From NCBI GenBank assembly GCA_035649895.1, contig DASRIS010000076.1:1-14227 (forward strand): a DNA stretch of 14,227 nucleotides, given 5' to 3'. Positions within the stretch are counted from its first letter, which is position 1, and every line of letters starts with the position of its first letter. Below, piece by piece: positions 13,123 through 14,227 of the stretch. The notes beneath the pieces were generated by a model, which saw nothing but the letters and a program-made list of their open reading frames with translations, was not told where the DNA came from and made no database searches. Both the position numbers and the translations under genes were made by a program. This stretch comes from DASSUC01 sp035649895. Its GTDB lineage: Bacteria; Actinomycetota; Actinomycetes; Mycobacteriales; Micromonosporaceae.

Positions 13123-13968
13123 ATGACCCGGCCCGACGCGAACGAGCCCAAGCACACATCCAAGGACCCCGCGCCCACCGCCGAGTACCCGGCGTACGCG
13201 CGAGGGTCGGCACCGCCCAAGGACAGCGGCGCCGACTGGCCTGGTGAGGCCGACGACATCGGCCAGCCGATGGACACCGGGCGCTTCCGCGACGCCACCC
13301 GGATGGAGCTGGCCGAGCCGCGGCGCGGTGGCGGCTGGCGCGGCCTGCTCTGGCTGGCCGCGGTCATCGCCCTGGTGGGCGCAGTGCTGTTCGGGGTGCG
13401 CTCAGTCGGCCTCTGGCCGGACTTCAACAACCCGTTCGCCGAGAAGCAGACCGACCGCAGCCAGCCGGTGCTGCTCAAGTCGATCCAGGACCTGAGCCGG
13501 TTCACCGCGGCCAGCGGCAACTTCGAGGTCGTCATCGACGTGCAGAACAACCGCAACCTGATCCCGGACTTCATCTACAACGAGCGCACGCTGTTCGTGG
13601 CGGCCGGCTCCGTCGACGCGTACGTCGACTTCGCCAGGGTCACCGAGGACGGGCTGAAGGTGGACCCGGAGGCGAAGACGGTCGAGGTGCGCCTGCCAGC
13701 CGCCCAGCTGGAGAAGCCGAACATCAACAACGAGCGCAGCTATGTCTTCGCCACCCAGCGGGGGCTGGTCAACCGCATCGGTGACGTGTTCGGCGGCGAC
13801 CCGAACAAGCAGCGGCAGCTCTACATCGCCGCCGAGACGAAGATCGGCGAGGCGGCGAAGGGCAGCGGGCTGGTCGAGCGGGCCCAGGAGAACACCACGA
13901 AGATGCTCGACCAGATGCTGCGCGCCCTCGGCTACACGACCATCAAGATCACGTACGTGGCTCCGTAG
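13123..13968 (+). CDS. DUF4230 membrane-anchored protein
   Basis: A 281-residue protein with a disordered Pro/Asp/Lys-rich cytosolic N-terminus (about 1-70), one membrane helix at about 74-96 (LLWLAAVIALVGAVLFGV), and an extracytoplasmic domain. That domain carries the DUF4230 pattern: LLKSIQDLSRFTAASGNFEV, IYNERTLFVAAGSVDAYVDF, VEVRLPAAQLEKPNIN and a C-terminal helix before IKITYVAP. The function of the family is unknown. GAGG five bases before the ATG is a fair ribosome site. It stands alone between an acyl-CoA dehydrogenase and a convergent PspC gene; an envelope role is possible because both neighbours on this side are membrane proteins, but that is weak. Confidence 0.88.
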   Translation: MTRPDANEPKHTSKDPAPTAEYPAYARGSAPPKDSGADWPGEADDIGQPMDTGRFRDATRMELAEPRRGGGWRGLLWLAAVIALVGAVLFGVRSVGLWPDFNNPFAEKQTDRSQPVLLKSIQDLSRFTAASGNFEVVIDVQNNRNLIPDFIYNERTLFVAAGSVDAYVDFARVTEDGLKVDPEAKTVEVRLPAAQLEKPNINNERSYVFATQRGLVNRIGDVFGGDPNKQRQLYIAAETKIGEAAKGSGLVERAQENTTKMLDQMLRALGYTTIKITYVAP

Positions 13969-13984
13969 CGTTCCCCTCCCCGCC

Positions 13985-14019
13985 AGTGGCGGCCGGGCCC
14001 ACGTGGCTCGGCCGCCACT
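13985..14019. terminator. strong bidirectional hairpin between DUF4230 and PspC genes
   Basis: AGTGGCGGCCG at 13985-13995 and CGGCCGCCACT at 14009-14019 pair perfectly, and the stem extends inward (including one G-T wobble) to 15 pairs around the five-base loop cacgt. It lies 16 bases after the DUF4230 stop and about 60 bases past the end of the PspC gene on the opposite strand. No U-tract on either side. Confidence 0.75.
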
Positions 14020-14022
14020 ACG

Positions 14023-14059
14023 TGCTGCGAGACCGCCTGATGCTGCGGGAAACGCCTGG
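14023..14059. repeat. two-copy degenerate tandem repeat in the DUF4230-PspC gap
   Basis: tgctgcgagaccgcctga (14023-14040) and tgctgcgggaaacgcctgg (14041-14059) follow directly on each other with a few mismatches and one extra base. Confidence 0.5.
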
Positions 14060-14080
14060 TGCGAGAGCGGGGCGGCGTGG

Positions 14081-14227
14081 TCAGTGCGTAGGGACGTACC
14101 GCTCCTCGCTCGGCATGATGATCCACAGCGCGAGGTAGACCAGGATCTGCGGGCCGGGCAGCACGCAGGACAGGATGAACAGCAGACGGACGAGCGTCGG
14201 CGGCATCCCGAAGCGGCGGCCGAGTCC
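14081..14227 (-). CDS. PspC domain protein (5' end beyond window)
   Basis: The last 48 residues and the stop are present; the N-terminus lies past the right edge. The sequence starts GLGRRFGMPPTLVRLLFILS and goes on with a hydrophobic CVLPGPQILVYLALWIIMPSEE, which is the end of a PspC (phage-shock C) domain: a G-L-x-x-R-F-G-x-x-P-x-x-V-R segment followed by a membrane helix and the I-M-P ending. PspC proteins are small membrane proteins in envelope stress response or part of larger sensors. The short tail after the helix suggests a stand-alone small PspC protein. It converges on the DUF4230 gene across the strong hairpin. Confidence 0.88.
   Translation of the reverse strand, partial: GLGRRFGMPPTLVRLLFILSCVLPGPQILVYLALWIIMPSEERYVPTH

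Overview
The window is high-GC DNA with GTG starts, short GTGA gene overlaps and dense packing, typical of an actinomycete. The SepH-type cell-division gene and the order citrate synthase 2 > serC > sepH, with pdxH divergent from citrate synthase, fit a filamentous actinobacterium. Micromonosporaceae is my guess from general familiarity, not something the bases prove.

Layout. 1-951 (-) is an aldo/keto reductase cut by the left edge. Divergent from it, 1006-2742 (+) is a duplicated ABC-F ATPase that converges on 2772-3872 (-), sepH. Upstream of sepH on the same strand are serC (3998-5134) and citrate synthase 2 (5131-6243), the last two joined by a 4-base overlap. Divergent from citrate synthase, pdxH (6414-7133) overlaps an MFS exporter (7130-8500). 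8742-9727 holds three small genes (DUF6941-like, DUF4258-like, DUF2283-like) with visibly lower GC and rare codons: this is the accessory part of the window. Then galM (9822-10784) overlaps a nitroreductase (10771-11418), a small ParB-like/VapB-annotated-type protein (11565-11870) overlaps a glutaryl-CoA-dehydrogenase-like acyl-CoA dehydrogenase (11867-13030), and a membrane-anchored DUF4230 protein (13123-13968) converges on a PspC-domain gene cut by the right edge (14081-14227, -). A 15-bp hairpin lies between the last two.

How the genes relate. Citrate synthase 2 makes citrate, SerC makes phosphoserine using PLP, and PdxH makes PLP, so the central block joins carbon entry, serine synthesis and the cofactor SerC needs; SepH, an FtsZ regulator, sits downstream. 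GalM, nitroreductase and acyl-CoA dehydrogenase are ordinary metabolic genes. The small-gene cassette resembles a toxin/antitoxin-type pair preceded by a DUF6941 gene carrying the only in-frame TTA codon I found in the window.

Three neighbouring genes (ABC-F, pdxH, MFS) each carry an in-frame minisatellite at a place where the family normally has a short loop or tail: six hexapeptides, about five GPAA-like units, and eleven VAER/VTEP-like tetrapeptides. No rRNA, tRNA, CRISPR array, insertion sequence or biosynthetic cluster is visible. No intergenic gap exceeds 300 bases; the largest (8501-8741) holds inverted repeats but no convincing gene.
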